From Caulobacterales bacterium (lineage in GTDB: Bacteria > Pseudomonadota > Alphaproteobacteria > Caulobacterales > Caulobacteraceae), in assembly GCA_017302105.1 (NCBI GenBank), contig JAFLCS010000001.1, forward strand, positions 558,001 to 622,000: a DNA stretch of 64,000 nt. The letters run 5' to 3'. Position numbers and translations under genes: made by a program. The notes beneath the pieces were generated by a model. It had not been told where the DNA came from. It did not search any database and saw nothing but the letters and a program-made list of their open reading frames with translations. The stretch's first letter is position 1. Every line of letters begins with the position of its first letter. Below, in pieces: positions 1 to 8,751 of this stretch.

Positions 1-27
1 TCAGTGCCGATCCGGCACCGAGCGGGC

Positions 28-153
28 TTAGCCCTGCTTGGCCTTGAAGCGCGGGTCGGTCTTGTTGATGACATAGACCTTGCCCTTGCGGCGCACGATC
101 TTGCAGTCCCGGTGACGGGTCTTGAGCGACTTGAGGGAGCTACGGACCTTCAT
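28..153 (-). CDS. rpmJ: 50S ribosomal protein L36
   Basis: The 41-residue product starts [20 protein letters not shown] and matches L36, a zinc-ribbon protein of the large ribosomal subunit. It is the long alphaproteobacterial form, with Cys17 followed by basic residues and an [12 protein letters not shown] tail. The classical form has four zinc ligands (three Cys and one His). Here I see only one Cys, so this is the non-zinc (C-minus) type. The ATG at 153 gives the canonical N-terminus, although the reading frame stays open further upstream. A clear promoter and a leader hairpin lie just upstream. The gene stands alone, divergent from the lytic transglycosylase. Confidence 0.95.
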   Translation of the reverse strand: MKVRSSLKSLKTRHRDCKIVRRKGKVYVINKTDPRFKAKQG

Positions 154-180
154 GGTCTTCTTCCGGGCTTGGCGTTCATG

Positions 181-212
181 AAAAGACAAGCGCCGCGAGG
201 GGGCTCGCGGCG
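181..212 (-). promoter_or_regulatory. Leader hairpin with U-rich tail upstream of rpmJ
   Basis: Read on the minus strand, a 9-bp perfect stem (CGCCGCGAG / CTCGCGGCG, 212-204 and 199-191) with a CCCC loop is followed by CTTGTCTTTT (190-181). It begins about where transcription from the predicted promoter would start and ends 27 bp before the rpmJ ATG. The shape is that of an intrinsic terminator, so it could be an attenuator, or simply a 5' stabilising hairpin. The structure is seen directly; the role is inferred. Confidence 0.5.
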
Positions 213-220
213 GAGCGGGG

Positions 221-249
221 TCTATATGCAAAGCGCGCGCGCCTGTCAA
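221..249 (-). promoter_or_regulatory. Sigma-70-type promoter of rpmJ
   Basis: On the minus strand TTGACA (249-244) is followed by a 17-bp spacer and TATAGA (226-221). This is a perfect -35 box, one mismatch in the -10 box, and ideal spacing. The predicted start is near 214, giving a leader of about 60 nt before rpmJ. Confidence 0.75.
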
Positions 250-337
250 CGCGGGCTCGCCCGCGCGGCGAACCGGCGCTTCGCCCCCCACGCGCTTGTG
301 ATTGAACCTCAACGGGAAAGCCAGCTAGGCTGGCGCC

Positions 338-1630
338 ATGAGAATGACGTCCCGCCTCATCCTGTGTCTGGTGGTCGCGGCCTGTGCGCCGATGGCTCCT
401 GATCTGCCGCCGATCAGCCCGGCCCCGACTCCGCCGCAGCAACGGCCGCAGCCACTGCCGGTGACGCCGGCCCAGCCGTCGACGGATGAGGCGACGCCGA
501 CGGAGGTGATGGAATTCAACGCCTGGCGCGACAGCTTCCTGGCGCGGCGCGGTGGTGCCAACCGGGCCGCCTGGGCCTATGAGCTGTCAGGTCTGACGCC
601 AGATCACCGCGTCATCGACCGCGACCGTTCCCAGCCGGAGTTCGCGCGCGGCGCGGGTGACTACATTAGCCGCGCCCTGACCGCCGATCGGATCCAGACC
701 GGTCGCGACCGGATCGGATCCTCGCCCTGGATGAACGGCGTCCAGGATCAATACGGCGTGCCCAAGTCGGTCCTGGTGGCCATCTGGGCCCAGGAAAGCG
801 CCTTCGGGCGGATTCAGGGCGACATGGATGTCATCCGCTCGCTGGCAACCCTGGCCTGGGAAGGCCGCCGCCGCGAATGGGCCGAGGGCCAGCTGGTCAA
901 CGCCCTGACGATTGTCAGCGAGGGCCGGCGGGAACGGGCCCGGCTGACCGGAAGCTGGGCCGGGGCCATGGGCCAGACCCAGTTCATGCCGGACAACTAT
1001 CTGCGCCTGGCCCGCGACGGCGACGGCGACGGGCGGGTCGACATCTGGGGATCGGACGTCGACGCCCTAGCCTCGGCGGCTAATCTGCTGGCCAATGCGG
1101 GCTGGCGTCGCAACCAGCGCTGGGCGTTGGAGGTGACCCTGCCGCCCGGCTTTGACTACAGCCTGACGGATTCGGCCGAACAGCCGTGGAGCTTCTGGCG
1201 CGCCCGCGGTGTGCAACTGGTCGGTGGCGGCGATCTGAGCAATGCCGAGGCGGCCGAGACGGCGACCATCCTGCTGCCGTCGGGGGCGGGCGGACCGGCC
1301 TTCCTGGCCTTGCCGAACCACTATGTGATCCGGCGCTACAACAATGCCATGAGCTATGCCCTGGCGATCGGGCTTCTGGCCGATGCGATGGATGGCCGGC
1401 CGGGCGTCTCCCGGGCCTGGCCCGACGAGCCGCCGTTGTCGCGCGATCAGCGCTTTGCCCTGCAGCGTGGCCTTCAGGCCCTGGGCTATGATCCGGGCGG
1501 TGTCGACGGCATCATCGGCTCAGGGACGCGGCGGGCGGTGCGCCAGTATCAGGCGGCCCGCGGCCTGATCGCAGACGGCTACGTCAATGAGAGCGTCATC
1601 AACCAGGTCCGCTCGGAAGCCGGCGTCTAG
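338..1630 (+). CDS. Lytic murein transglycosylase (MltB-like) with peptidoglycan-binding domain
   Basis: A 430-residue predicted lipoprotein: signal MRMTSRLILCLVVAAC with the lipidated Cys at 16, then a Pro-rich linker. The catalytic domain of the MltB/SltB family spans about 60-350. The motif AIWAQESAFGR carries the likely catalytic Glu153, and GAMGQTQFMPDNY is the family signature. Residues about 368-428 form a PG_binding_1 domain (LQRGLQALGYDPGGVDG). Family enzymes cleave the MurNAc-GlcNAc bond non-hydrolytically, leaving 1,6-anhydro-MurNAc, in the periplasm. It is transcribed divergently from rpmJ. Its precise substrate or division role cannot be read from sequence. Confidence 0.88.
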   Translation: MRMTSRLILCLVVAACAPMAPDLPPISPAPTPPQQRPQPLPVTPAQPSTDEATPTEVMEFNAWRDSFLARRGGANRAAWAYELSGLTPDHRVIDRDRSQPEFARGAGDYISRALTADRIQTGRDRIGSSPWMNGVQDQYGVPKSVLVAIWAQESAFGRIQGDMDVIRSLATLAWEGRRREWAEGQLVNALTIVSEGRRERARLTGSWAGAMGQTQFMPDNYLRLARDGDGDGRVDIWGSDVDALASAANLLANAGWRRNQRWALEVTLPPGFDYSLTDSAEQPWSFWRARGVQLVGGGDLSNAEAAETATILLPSGAGGPAFLALPNHYVIRRYNNAMSYALAIGLLADAMDGRPGVSRAWPDEPPLSRDQRFALQRGLQALGYDPGGVDGIIGSGTRRAVRQYQAARGLIADGYVNESVINQVRSEAGV

Positions 1631-1729
1631 GGCTCTGGACCGTTTCGGCGGACCCATTTCTGACATGATCCGGGACAAGCCTATGACGTCCCCAGGTTTT
1701 GGGTGACTCATTCGACAGGAGATGGATCG

Positions 1730-1957
1730 ATGCGGACCCGCACCCTTGCCCTCGTCGCCGTCACGGGCCTGCTCGGTCTGAGTGCTTGCGCGTCGACGGG
1801 CGGCCCCTACCCGACCTATGCCGAGGAACTGGCGGCGCTCGAAGATACCTGCCAGGCGCGCGGCGGTATCCTGACCCCACTGCCGGGTGCCAGCGGACAT
1901 CGGCCGGCGACGGACTATGCCTGCGAAATTCGTGGCGGTTCAGGTCGGCTGAACTAG
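1730..1957 (+). CDS. Small predicted lipoprotein
   Basis: A 75-residue product beginning MRTRTLALVAVTGLLGLSAC, a typical lipoprotein signal with lipobox LSAC. The mature part is only about 57 residues and has two further Cys (in EDTCQARGG and DYACEIRGG) that could form a disulfide. An AGGAG ribosome site at 1718-1722 fixes the ATG at 1730; the frame continues upstream but without a better start. No function is recognisable. Its 3' end overlaps the convergent HAD gene by 4 bp. Confidence 0.7.
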   Translation: MRTRTLALVAVTGLLGLSACASTGGPYPTYAEELAALEDTCQARGGILTPLPGASGHRPATDYACEIRGGSGRLN

Positions 1958-2817
1958 AGAGCGTCTGCTGGCATGGTTCCGGCGTTGATGGCGATGCGCC
2001 CGACCAGCCCCTTGACGATCAGGTCCAGGGCCGTGCCCTCGCGATAGTCGGCGGCCGCGACGAAGTTCACCCGGTCTTCCGAGATCAGGTTGTAGAGCTT
2101 CTGCTGATCCCGTTCTGAGTTGCGCGGATCATAGACTGCGATCGAGAACCCACCTTTGGAGTGCATCATCTTCATGGTCGGCACGTCGGTGTCGCCGTCT
2201 CCGAGGAAGATCATCCGCTCGAACGGAACCGGTCGGTCCTTGTCGGGCATGAATTTGTTGATCTTGTCGTGCTCATAATGGTTGAGCACACCCTTGTTGA
2301 TGCGGAACAGATACTGGGTCTTGGTGGTGTAGTTGACGCCGACCGCCGGCCAGATCGCCACGCCTTCGGCGTCATAGGCGAATTTCGATGCGAAGACGTG
2401 GGTGAAGGCGTCACGGATCGGGCAGCCGTCGATCATCTCCTCCAGTCCGGCCGAGATGATGTAGTGTTCGATGTCCAGGCCGTAGCGAGCGCCCAGAGCG
2501 TTGATACGCTCGAACCAGCCGGTCGCCGTCAGGTCGGTCTTGAGACCATCGAACAGTTTGACGTCCTGACCATGCTCGGCCAGCAGCTTGCGCGTAATTG
2601 GCTGCTTCTGCTCACGGGCGCGCTGAAGCATCAACTGCATATACATCAGGATGTTGTCGCCGTCGGCCTCACGGGTCAGGCGATCTGCCTCGCCCCAGAA
2701 ATCGCCGATACCCATTCCGACGGAGGGGATGAAGGTGACCTCCTGCATATTGCCGCGCGCGAGCGTGCCGTCGAAATCGTAGATGAGGGCGGTCTTGAGC
2801 AGCGGAGCTTGGGTCAT
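1954..2817 (-). CDS. HAD-superfamily hydrolase (phosphoserine-phosphatase-like)
   Basis: A 287-residue cytosolic HAD phosphatase. Motif I is YDFDGTLARGN with the nucleophile and acid/base pair at Asp14 and Asp16. Motif II is probably YIISAG, and motif IV is IFLGDGDTDVPTMK, which supplies Mg2+ ligands. The cap inserted after motif I is large and helical, as in class C1 enzymes. The substrate is unknown. It lies 54 bp downstream of divL on the same strand and probably shares its transcript. The ATG at 2817 gives a normal N-terminus directly before motif I. Confidence 0.85.
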   Translation of the reverse strand: MTQAPLLKTALIYDFDGTLARGNMQEVTFIPSVGMGIGDFWGEADRLTREADGDNILMYMQLMLQRAREQKQPITRKLLAEHGQDVKLFDGLKTDLTATGWFERINALGARYGLDIEHYIISAGLEEMIDGCPIRDAFTHVFASKFAYDAEGVAIWPAVGVNYTTKTQYLFRINKGVLNHYEHDKINKFMPDKDRPVPFERMIFLGDGDTDVPTMKMMHSKGGFSIAVYDPRNSERDQQKLYNLISEDRVNFVAAADYREGTALDLIVKGLVGRIAINAGTMPADAL

Positions 2818-2871
2818 GGGGGCCGAACGTCAGGGAATCCTGCGGCCTCCTAGCACCAAATCGCGACAAAC

Positions 2872-5208
2872 CTAACCGGCGTCGAGGGCCAGTTCGGGTT
2901 CGGCGTTGGCGTCGATCGCCAAAACCGGCAGCTCGATGCTGAAGGTCGCTCCTTGGCCGGGTTCACTCTGTAGGGAGACCGAGCCGCCGTGCAGCTCGGC
3001 GACGGCCTTGACCAGGGCCAGGCCCAGGCCGGGGCCACCGCGATCGCGGCCGATGAACCGGTCGAAGGCGTGGGCCTGCTTGTGGAAGGGCACGCCCCGC
3101 CCGGTGTCTGATACCGAGATCAGCACCTGGCTTGCCTGCCGCACGGCGGCCAGCCTGACCTCGCCGCCGGAATCGAGGGCGCGCACGGCATTGTCGGCCA
3201 GCTGATCGATGATCTTCACCAGCCGGTTCTGATCGGCGCGGATCAGGCCGGTGTCGCTGTCGACGTCGACTGTCAGGGTGGTGTCCTTGGCCGCAAGCTG
3301 CGGCTGGATCCGCAGGGCGACGGCCTGGATCACGTCGGCCACCGAGACGTCGCCCAGCGTCAGAGCCATCTCCCCGGCGTCGATCTGGGCCATGTCCAGG
3401 ACGTCGTCGATGGAATGGGCCAGCTGACCGGCGGCGGACTTGACCGCGGCCAGATGCTGGCGCGACCGGTCGGGCAGGCCGGAGCCTTCGGCCTCCAGCA
3501 GCTCGGCATAGCCCAGGATGGTGGTCAGGGGGGTGCGAAGCTCATAGGAGACGTTGCCGACGAATTCCCGCTTGAGGCGTTCGGCTTCGCCCAGGGCGGC
3601 CTTCTTCTGCTCGAGGGCGTCTTCCAGTTCGCGCCGGGCCGTGATGTCTGAGAACGCGATCAGGGTCGCGCCGTCGGGCAGGGGCCGGGTCTGCCAGGCG
3701 ACGATCCGACGATCGGTCAGGCGGCCTTCGCCGGCGACCGGTGCGCGGCTTTCAGGGTCCGGATCGGTCACCCGGGCTCCCAGCTCGGCCCACAGGCCGG
3801 CGTCCGGGAGCAGGGCCTGGCACCGGCCGGCGACCTCGTCGAACCCGACGGTCTCGTCCAGCTGGTCGGCCGCGAGCGCCCAGAACTGCTCGAAGGCATC
3901 GTTACGCAGGCGCAGTCGGCCGTTGGAGCCGAACACGGCGACGGCGTCATTGAGCTTGTCCAGGGTCGCCTGCTGCACATTGAGAAGCGCGTTGTATTCG
4001 GCCCTCAGGTTCAGGTCGTTGGTGATGTCGGCGAACAGCAGCAACAGGCCGCCCAGCGGATGCGGCTGACGGACCACGCGCAGGGTCCGGCCATCGGGCA
4101 GAGGCCAGACGTCGTCCGGCGCAACCTCGGTCGAGCCGTAGTATTCCAGCTCGCCCGCCTTCCACTTCGAATAGTCGGCGGTCTCGGGCAATTTTCGGCG
4201 CTGGCGCAGGCGGTCCAGAACCTCGGCGTGAGTCGGGCGCTCGTCGAGCCAGACGGCGTCCAGGCCGAACAGATTGCGAAACGAGGAGTTGTGATAGGCC
4301 ATTCGGCGGTTCGGGCCGAAGATCGCGACGGCGTCGTCCAAATGATCCAGGGTCTCGTCGTGGGCCGTCACGTGGCGCTTGAGGGTTTCGCGCGTTTCCT
4401 CCGTTTCGGTGACGTCGATCGCATGGGACAGGACCTCGCCGTTGCCGATCGGCTCGATGCTCAGCCGCCAGGCCCGGCGGCGCCCGCCGAGCACGGCCCA
4501 GCGGAACCGTTCGATCCTCTGACCCGCCTCCAGCGCCTCGCGCACGAGGGCGGGGCCATCCTTGTCGAACGTGGCCCCGGAGGTGCGGGCGACGTCCAGC
4601 GACGGCTGCTCCACGGCTTCCAGCCAGGCCCGATTGGCCCACACCAGGGCCCCGGCGGCATCGGAGATCCAGGCCGGCGCTGGCAGGGCGTCCGCCACGG
4701 CCGACAGGCGACCGTCACCGACGACCTCGACCTCGGCGGCGGGATCGAGGCGCAGCCAGATCGCGCCGCCCAGGGCCTTGCCCTCGACATTGACCGGGCC
4801 GGTCGAGCCCTGGATCGTCAGGCGGCACGGCTCGCCGTCCTCGACCAACGCCCGGATCCGCTGACTGGTGTCGGCAGCCTGATCAGCCAGGGCATGGACG
4901 ACGGCGGCGGCCAGGTCCGCCGCATGAGCCTCACTATCCAGGCCCAGCGCCGCCGCGACCGCCTCCAGCGCGTCCTGGCCGCTGGCCAGGCGAGCCTCGC
5001 CGTCCTCGATGCGGATGACCGCGCCCTCAAAGGCCTCTGCGGCCCCGCGGGCATCAGCCAGGGCGCGTGCGCCTTCGGCGGCGGCGCGATCAAGCTCTTT
5101 CCTGCGCTGCTGCACGCCGCGACGGATGCGCCAGGCCCAAATGACCACCGCCAGCGCCAGGCCGACCGCCCCCGCCGAGGCCACAAAAGCAATATCGATG
5201 GGCGTCAT
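2872..5208 (-). CDS. divL: Cell-cycle regulatory tyrosine pseudokinase DivL
   Basis: A 778-residue protein with one N-terminal membrane helix (about 5-25, AFVASAGAVGLALAVVIWAW), a coiled region, at least three PAS-like segments (around 185, 293 and 421), then a HisKA/HATPase module. The H-box reads GNVSYELRTPLTTILGYAEL, so Tyr555 replaces the phosphorylated His. That substitution is diagnostic of Caulobacter DivL (Tyr550). ATP-lid motifs remain (SDTGRGVPF, GGPGLGLALVKA). In Caulobacter, DivL binds DivK~P and modulates CckA and hence CtrA at the pole. The start at 5208 was chosen because it directly precedes the membrane helix; the reading frame extends upstream without support. Confidence 0.92.
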   Translation of the reverse strand: MTPIDIAFVASAGAVGLALAVVIWAWRIRRGVQQRRKELDRAAAEGARALADARGAAEAFEGAVIRIEDGEARLASGQDALEAVAAALGLDSEAHAADLAAAVVHALADQAADTSQRIRALVEDGEPCRLTIQGSTGPVNVEGKALGGAIWLRLDPAAEVEVVGDGRLSAVADALPAPAWISDAAGALVWANRAWLEAVEQPSLDVARTSGATFDKDGPALVREALEAGQRIERFRWAVLGGRRRAWRLSIEPIGNGEVLSHAIDVTETEETRETLKRHVTAHDETLDHLDDAVAIFGPNRRMAYHNSSFRNLFGLDAVWLDERPTHAEVLDRLRQRRKLPETADYSKWKAGELEYYGSTEVAPDDVWPLPDGRTLRVVRQPHPLGGLLLLFADITNDLNLRAEYNALLNVQQATLDKLNDAVAVFGSNGRLRLRNDAFEQFWALAADQLDETVGFDEVAGRCQALLPDAGLWAELGARVTDPDPESRAPVAGEGRLTDRRIVAWQTRPLPDGATLIAFSDITARRELEDALEQKKAALGEAERLKREFVGNVSYELRTPLTTILGYAELLEAEGSGLPDRSRQHLAAVKSAAGQLAHSIDDVLDMAQIDAGEMALTLGDVSVADVIQAVALRIQPQLAAKDTTLTVDVDSDTGLIRADQNRLVKIIDQLADNAVRALDSGGEVRLAAVRQASQVLISVSDTGRGVPFHKQAHAFDRFIGRDRGGPGLGLALVKAVAELHGGSVSLQSEPGQGATFSIELPVLAIDANAEPELALDAG

Positions 5209-5306
5209 CTGAACCGGTCCAATCCGCCATTTCGAAGAGCGATTCGGAGCACCATAACCTAATCCGGTGACTTGTCCGCCGCCGGGAACGGGGTGATAGC
5301 TCGCAA

Positions 5307-5699
5307 ATGCAGTTCGCCCCCTCCCTCGACGATCTGGCCCGCTACGCCGAGGCGGCCTGGGCACGCCTGCCGACCGTCTTTCGAGAGGCCGCAGACCCCG
5401 TGGCGATCCGGGTTCTGGATTTCGCCGAACCCCAGCTTCTGGACGAGTTGGGTATCGAAGATCCTTTTGAACTTACGGGTCTTTATCACGGTGTTGATCT
5501 GACTCAGGCGTCGGTGACCGACCCCAGTCCGCGCCCATCTGAGGTGTTTCTCTACCGGCGGCCCATTCTCGATGAATGGGTCGAGCGGGGGGATGTCGCC
5601 CTGGAGGCGCTCGTCGAGCACGTTCTGATCCATGAGATTGGGCATCATTTCGGCCTGTCGGACGAGGACATCGACGACATCGAAGCTGACCGGCGCTAG
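5307..5699 (+). CDS. Metallopeptidase family protein (minimal zincin)
   Basis: A 130-residue soluble protein with a C-terminal HEIGHHFG zinc motif (His109, Glu110, His113) followed by acidic LSDEDIDDIEAD. This fits the small 'metallopeptidase family protein' (formerly DUF1025) of alphaproteobacteria, structurally a minimal zincin. There is no signal peptide, so it should act in the cytoplasm. Its substrates are unknown. It is divergent from divL with about 100 bp between the starts, and is followed 60 bp later by a glycosyltransferase. Confidence 0.82.
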   Translation: MQFAPSLDDLARYAEAAWARLPTVFREAADPVAIRVLDFAEPQLLDELGIEDPFELTGLYHGVDLTQASVTDPSPRPSEVFLYRRPILDEWVERGDVALEALVEHVLIHEIGHHFGLSDEDIDDIEADRR

Positions 5700-5759
5700 C
5701 CTAGGCCGACCTTCGCGCCTATAGGGTCGCAGTGGGCCGCAGCGGCTGAACGGAACAGA

Positions 5760-6836
5760 ATGCGTATTCTTCTGGCGACGGACGCCTGGGAACCCCAGGT
5801 CAACGGCGTGGTGCGGACCCTGTCTCGCACGGTGGCGGAGTGTCGGGAGATGGGCCACGAGGTCCTGACCATCACGCCCGACGCCTTCAAGACCATACCC
5901 TGTCCGACCTATCCGGAAATCCGGCTGGCGCTCGGGGCCGAGGAAGAAATCCGCGAGCGCATGGCCGCCTTTGAGCCCGAGGCCGTCCATATCGCCACCG
6001 AAGGGCCGATCGGCATCGCCACCCGGCGCATCTGCCTGGAGTGGAAGCTGCCGTTCACGACCAGCTATCACACCAAATTCCCCGAGTACGTCTCGGCCCG
6101 GTTCCCGGTGCCGGTCCAGGTGGGCTACGCCTATATGAAGTGGTTCCACAAGCCGTCCGGCCGGTTGATGGTGGCTACGCCGACCTTGCGCGACGAGCTG
6201 GTCAAACACGGCTTTCGCAACGTCTCACCCTGGACCCGCGGCGTCGACACCGAGCTGTTCCGACCGGATCTCGAGCCAGTTTTTCCGGCCGACTGGCCGC
6301 GTCCGATCTGGCTGAACGTCGGGCGCGTGGCGGTCGAGAAGAATATCGAGGCTTTCGTCGAGCTGGACCTGCCGGGCACCAAGGTCATCGTTGGGGATGG
6401 ACCGGCCAAGGCCGACCTTGAGGTCCGCTACCCCGAAGTGAAGTTCACCGGTGCCATGTTCGGTGAGGAACTGGCCCGCGCTTTCGCCGATGCCGACGTC
6501 TTTGCATTTCCCTCCTGGACCGACACCTTCGGCCTGGTGATCCTCGAGGCGATGGCGGCCGGGACACCGGTGGCCGCCTATCCGGCACATGGTCCGATCG
6601 ACATCATTCCCGGCTCCGGGGCGGGCGCGATCGACGATGATCTGAAGACCGCCTGCATGGCCTGTCTGAACCTCGATCGCAAAGCGGTGCGTGCCTATGC
6701 GGAACAGTTCTCCTGGCGTGCCTCGGCGGAAGAGTTCGTCCGTAACCTGCAACCCCAGCCCGAGGCTGAGAAGGTCCGTTTCTGGCGCCGCCTGCGCCGC
6801 CTGGCACGCCTGCGCCGCCGTGCGGCGGCGGCCTGA
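5760..6836 (+). CDS. Glycosyltransferase family 4 (GT-B fold)
   Basis: A 358-residue GT-B enzyme. The N-terminal domain starts MRILLATDAWEPQVNGVVRT, a typical GT4 acceptor-domain opening. The C-terminal donor domain carries LNVGRVAVEKNIEAF and an E-x7-E region in PSWTDTFGLVILEAMAAGTP. It resembles bacterial mannosyl/glucuronosyl transferases acting on lipid acceptors such as diacylglycerol (MgtA/DgdA/PimB relatives). The acceptor is inferred only from this resemblance. There is no membrane segment, but the Arg-rich C-terminal tail (RRLRRLARLRRRAAAA) could bind acidic membrane lipid. Confidence 0.85.
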   Translation: MRILLATDAWEPQVNGVVRTLSRTVAECREMGHEVLTITPDAFKTIPCPTYPEIRLALGAEEEIRERMAAFEPEAVHIATEGPIGIATRRICLEWKLPFTTSYHTKFPEYVSARFPVPVQVGYAYMKWFHKPSGRLMVATPTLRDELVKHGFRNVSPWTRGVDTELFRPDLEPVFPADWPRPIWLNVGRVAVEKNIEAFVELDLPGTKVIVGDGPAKADLEVRYPEVKFTGAMFGEELARAFADADVFAFPSWTDTFGLVILEAMAAGTPVAAYPAHGPIDIIPGSGAGAIDDDLKTACMACLNLDRKAVRAYAEQFSWRASAEEFVRNLQPQPEAEKVRFWRRLRRLARLRRRAAAA

Positions 6837-6903
6837 GGGAACAGGCCGCCGAATCATGGGTTATGGTCTTGCCAGGGGGAAGATTTCGACCTGGAGGATG
6901 ACT

Positions 6904-7437
6904 ATGAAAAAGCTCCTTGCCGTCGTCGCGACGGGCCTGGCCCTGTCAGCCTGCGCGACGCCCACCGCCTATGCACCCGAAGGCTATGGGGGCCAGCGCG
7001 GCGGCTATGCCGACCAAAGGCTTCAAGAAGATCGCTGGGCGGTCGCCTTCAGTGGAAACTCCCTGACGAGCCGTGACACGGTGGAGATGTACCTGCTGTA
7101 CCGGGCGGCCGAACTGACGGTTCAATCCGGCTATGACTGGTTCGTCACCGACTTCCGTGAGACGGACTCCGAGACGCGGTCCTATTCGGTATCTGATCCG
7201 TGGTACCGCGGTGCCTACGGTCCCTATTGGGGCCCCAACTGGCGCTTCTATCGGCGCGGCTACTGGACCGCCTGGGACCCCTGGTACCACGACATGGATA
7301 TGCGCCAGACGACCCGTTACGAAGCCCGGGCTGAAATCGTGATGGGACGCGGCACCGCCCCCGCCGGAGAGCACCACGCCTTCGATGCCCGCGAGGTCAT
7401 GCAGAACCTCGGACCGCGCGTGACGCGGCCCGGCTGA
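6904..7437 (+). CDS. CC0125/CC1285-type lipoprotein
   Basis: A 177-residue predicted lipoprotein; the signal MKKLLAVVATGLALSAC gives lipidated Cys17. The mature protein is Tyr/Trp/Gly-rich (PYWGPNWRFYRRGYWTAWD) with a region of the form DRWAVAFSGNSLTSRDTVEMY, typical of the small CC0125/CC1285 lipoprotein family of Caulobacterales. Function is unknown. Of two ATG codons, 6904 is preferred over 6898 because GGAGG (6893-6897) lies 6 bp upstream of it, whereas it abuts the earlier one. It is convergent with the DUF6065-like gene, 3 bp apart. Confidence 0.75.
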   Translation: MKKLLAVVATGLALSACATPTAYAPEGYGGQRGGYADQRLQEDRWAVAFSGNSLTSRDTVEMYLLYRAAELTVQSGYDWFVTDFRETDSETRSYSVSDPWYRGAYGPYWGPNWRFYRRGYWTAWDPWYHDMDMRQTTRYEARAEIVMGRGTAPAGEHHAFDAREVMQNLGPRVTRPG

Positions 7438-7440
7438 GTC

Positions 7441-8184
7441 CTAGGCCAGGCGGATCGGCTTGAGCCGGCGCTTGTTGACGTGGTCCTCGGGGGCCTTGCC
7501 GGGGGCCTCTTCAGGCAGTTCGCCCTTGAAGTAGAAACGCTGCCAGGATTCGCGCACCGTATCGGGATCGTGGGCCGACAGGCGGCGATTGAACTCGCCG
7601 CGCTGGCGGTTCCAGGCCGTGAATTGGTCGTAGAGTTCCGGATCGCGGTCCAGCGAGCGCACGATCGGCTGTACCTGTTCCATGGCCCGGTTCTGGACCA
7701 GGGTGATGAAGCAGAAAGGCTCGCCGCGCTCCCACTTGACCCGGCCCGGGCGCGTGAAGATCCAGTTCATCGTGAAGGGGAAGGGCAGCCAGTCGGTCTC
7801 CACCAGGCCGGTCAGGGGCTGAATCCCATCCTTGACGTGATTGGGTGGACCCGAGGTCCAGATCGACCAGCCGGGGGGCGTGCGGAACAGATAGCCGGGA
7901 TGAAAGGTCACGACCCCGCCAGCAAAGTGCGAGGCGATGAAGTGGTCTTGGTCCGGGATCGGACGGTCGAACTGAAAGGTGATGTCGGACTGGCTGCGAC
8001 CGCCTGTCCATTCGATGGTGACGTCCCACGGCGACAGGATTTCCCAGCCGGTCGTGTTGGCCATGGTCAGCGGCAGGCACTTGTAGGGGTGCCGATTGGA
8101 GAAATTGTCCATCCAGCGCCGCTGGGCGCGGCCGGGAACGATCTCGGGCGGGCGACCGCCCATCGGATAGCAAAGCAGTTCCAT
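7441..8184 (-). CDS. DUF6065-like conserved protein
   Basis: A 247-residue soluble protein without a signal peptide that starts MELLCYPMGGRPPEIVPGRA. It is rich in aromatic residues and has blocks such as FRTPPGWSIWTSGPPNH and ESWQRFYFKG. I believe it belongs to the DUF6065 family, a set of uncharacterised bacterial proteins; this comes from memory of the N-terminal pattern, not a search. The reading frame continues far upstream, opposite the next gene, but the ATG at 8184 gives the natural N-terminus. It is divergent from the editing-domain gene at 8230. Confidence 0.6.
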   Translation of the reverse strand: MELLCYPMGGRPPEIVPGRAQRRWMDNFSNRHPYKCLPLTMANTTGWEILSPWDVTIEWTGGRSQSDITFQFDRPIPDQDHFIASHFAGGVVTFHPGYLFRTPPGWSIWTSGPPNHVKDGIQPLTGLVETDWLPFPFTMNWIFTRPGRVKWERGEPFCFITLVQNRAMEQVQPIVRSLDRDPELYDQFTAWNRQRGEFNRRLSAHDPDTVRESWQRFYFKGELPEEAPGKAPEDHVNKRRLKPIRLA

Positions 8185-8229
8185 GGCGAATTCCCTAGCC
8201 TTGCAGCCCCGCTGACGTAAAGCGTCTGC

Positions 8230-8751
8230 ATGATGTTCGACAAAGACCGTTTCCTGTCCTGGCTGGACGATCAGGCCATCACCCACAATACCGTCGAGCA
8301 CCCGGCAGTGTTTCGGGTCGAAGAGGGACTGGATCTCAAGGCCACCATGCCCGGTGCCCATTCCAAGAACCTGTTCCTCAAGGACAAGAAGGATCGGCTG
8401 TGGCTGGTGTCGGCGCGCCAGGACACCCAAATCGACCTCAAGCGACTGGATCGGGTGATCGGCTCGGCCCGACTGTCGTTCGGCAATGCCGAACTGATGC
8501 AGGCCGTTCTGGGACTCACTCCGGGATCGGTGACGGCCTTCGGCCTGGTCAATGACCGGGACCGCCAGGTCACTTTCGTCATCGACCGGCACCTCTGGGA
8601 CGCTGAGATCGTCAACTTCCATCCGCTGGTCAATACGGCCACGACCGCCATGGGGGGCGATGCGTTCAGGCGCGTCCTCGACCGGATCGGGGTCGAGCCG
8701 ATCATCGTGGATTTCGATCAGATGGTGGTGGTCAGCCGCGCAGGCTCTTGA
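8230..8751 (+). CDS. Prolyl-tRNA-synthetase-associated (YbaK/ProX) editing-domain protein
   Basis: A 173-residue stand-alone trans-editing protein. The INS-superfamily fold is indicated by EHPAVFRVEEG, the conserved lysine region SKNLFLKDKKDRLWLV, and GLTPGSVTAFGLVND followed by NFHPLVNTATT. Family members hydrolyse mischarged tRNA, typically Ala-tRNA(Pro) (ProXp-ala). Two consecutive Met codons (8230, 8233) are possible starts. The last 20 bp overlap the convergent Hpt gene. Confidence 0.85.
   Translation: MMFDKDRFLSWLDDQAITHNTVEHPAVFRVEEGLDLKATMPGAHSKNLFLKDKKDRLWLVSARQDTQIDLKRLDRVIGSARLSFGNAELMQAVLGLTPGSVTAFGLVNDRDRQVTFVIDRHLWDAEIVNFHPLVNTATTAMGGDAFRRVLDRIGVEPIIVDFDQMVVVSRAGS

Noticed and set aside
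4060-5262. A 400-codon frame antisense to divL
   Set aside because: It has the composition of a translated complement of a GC-rich gene, no ribosome site, and no domain.
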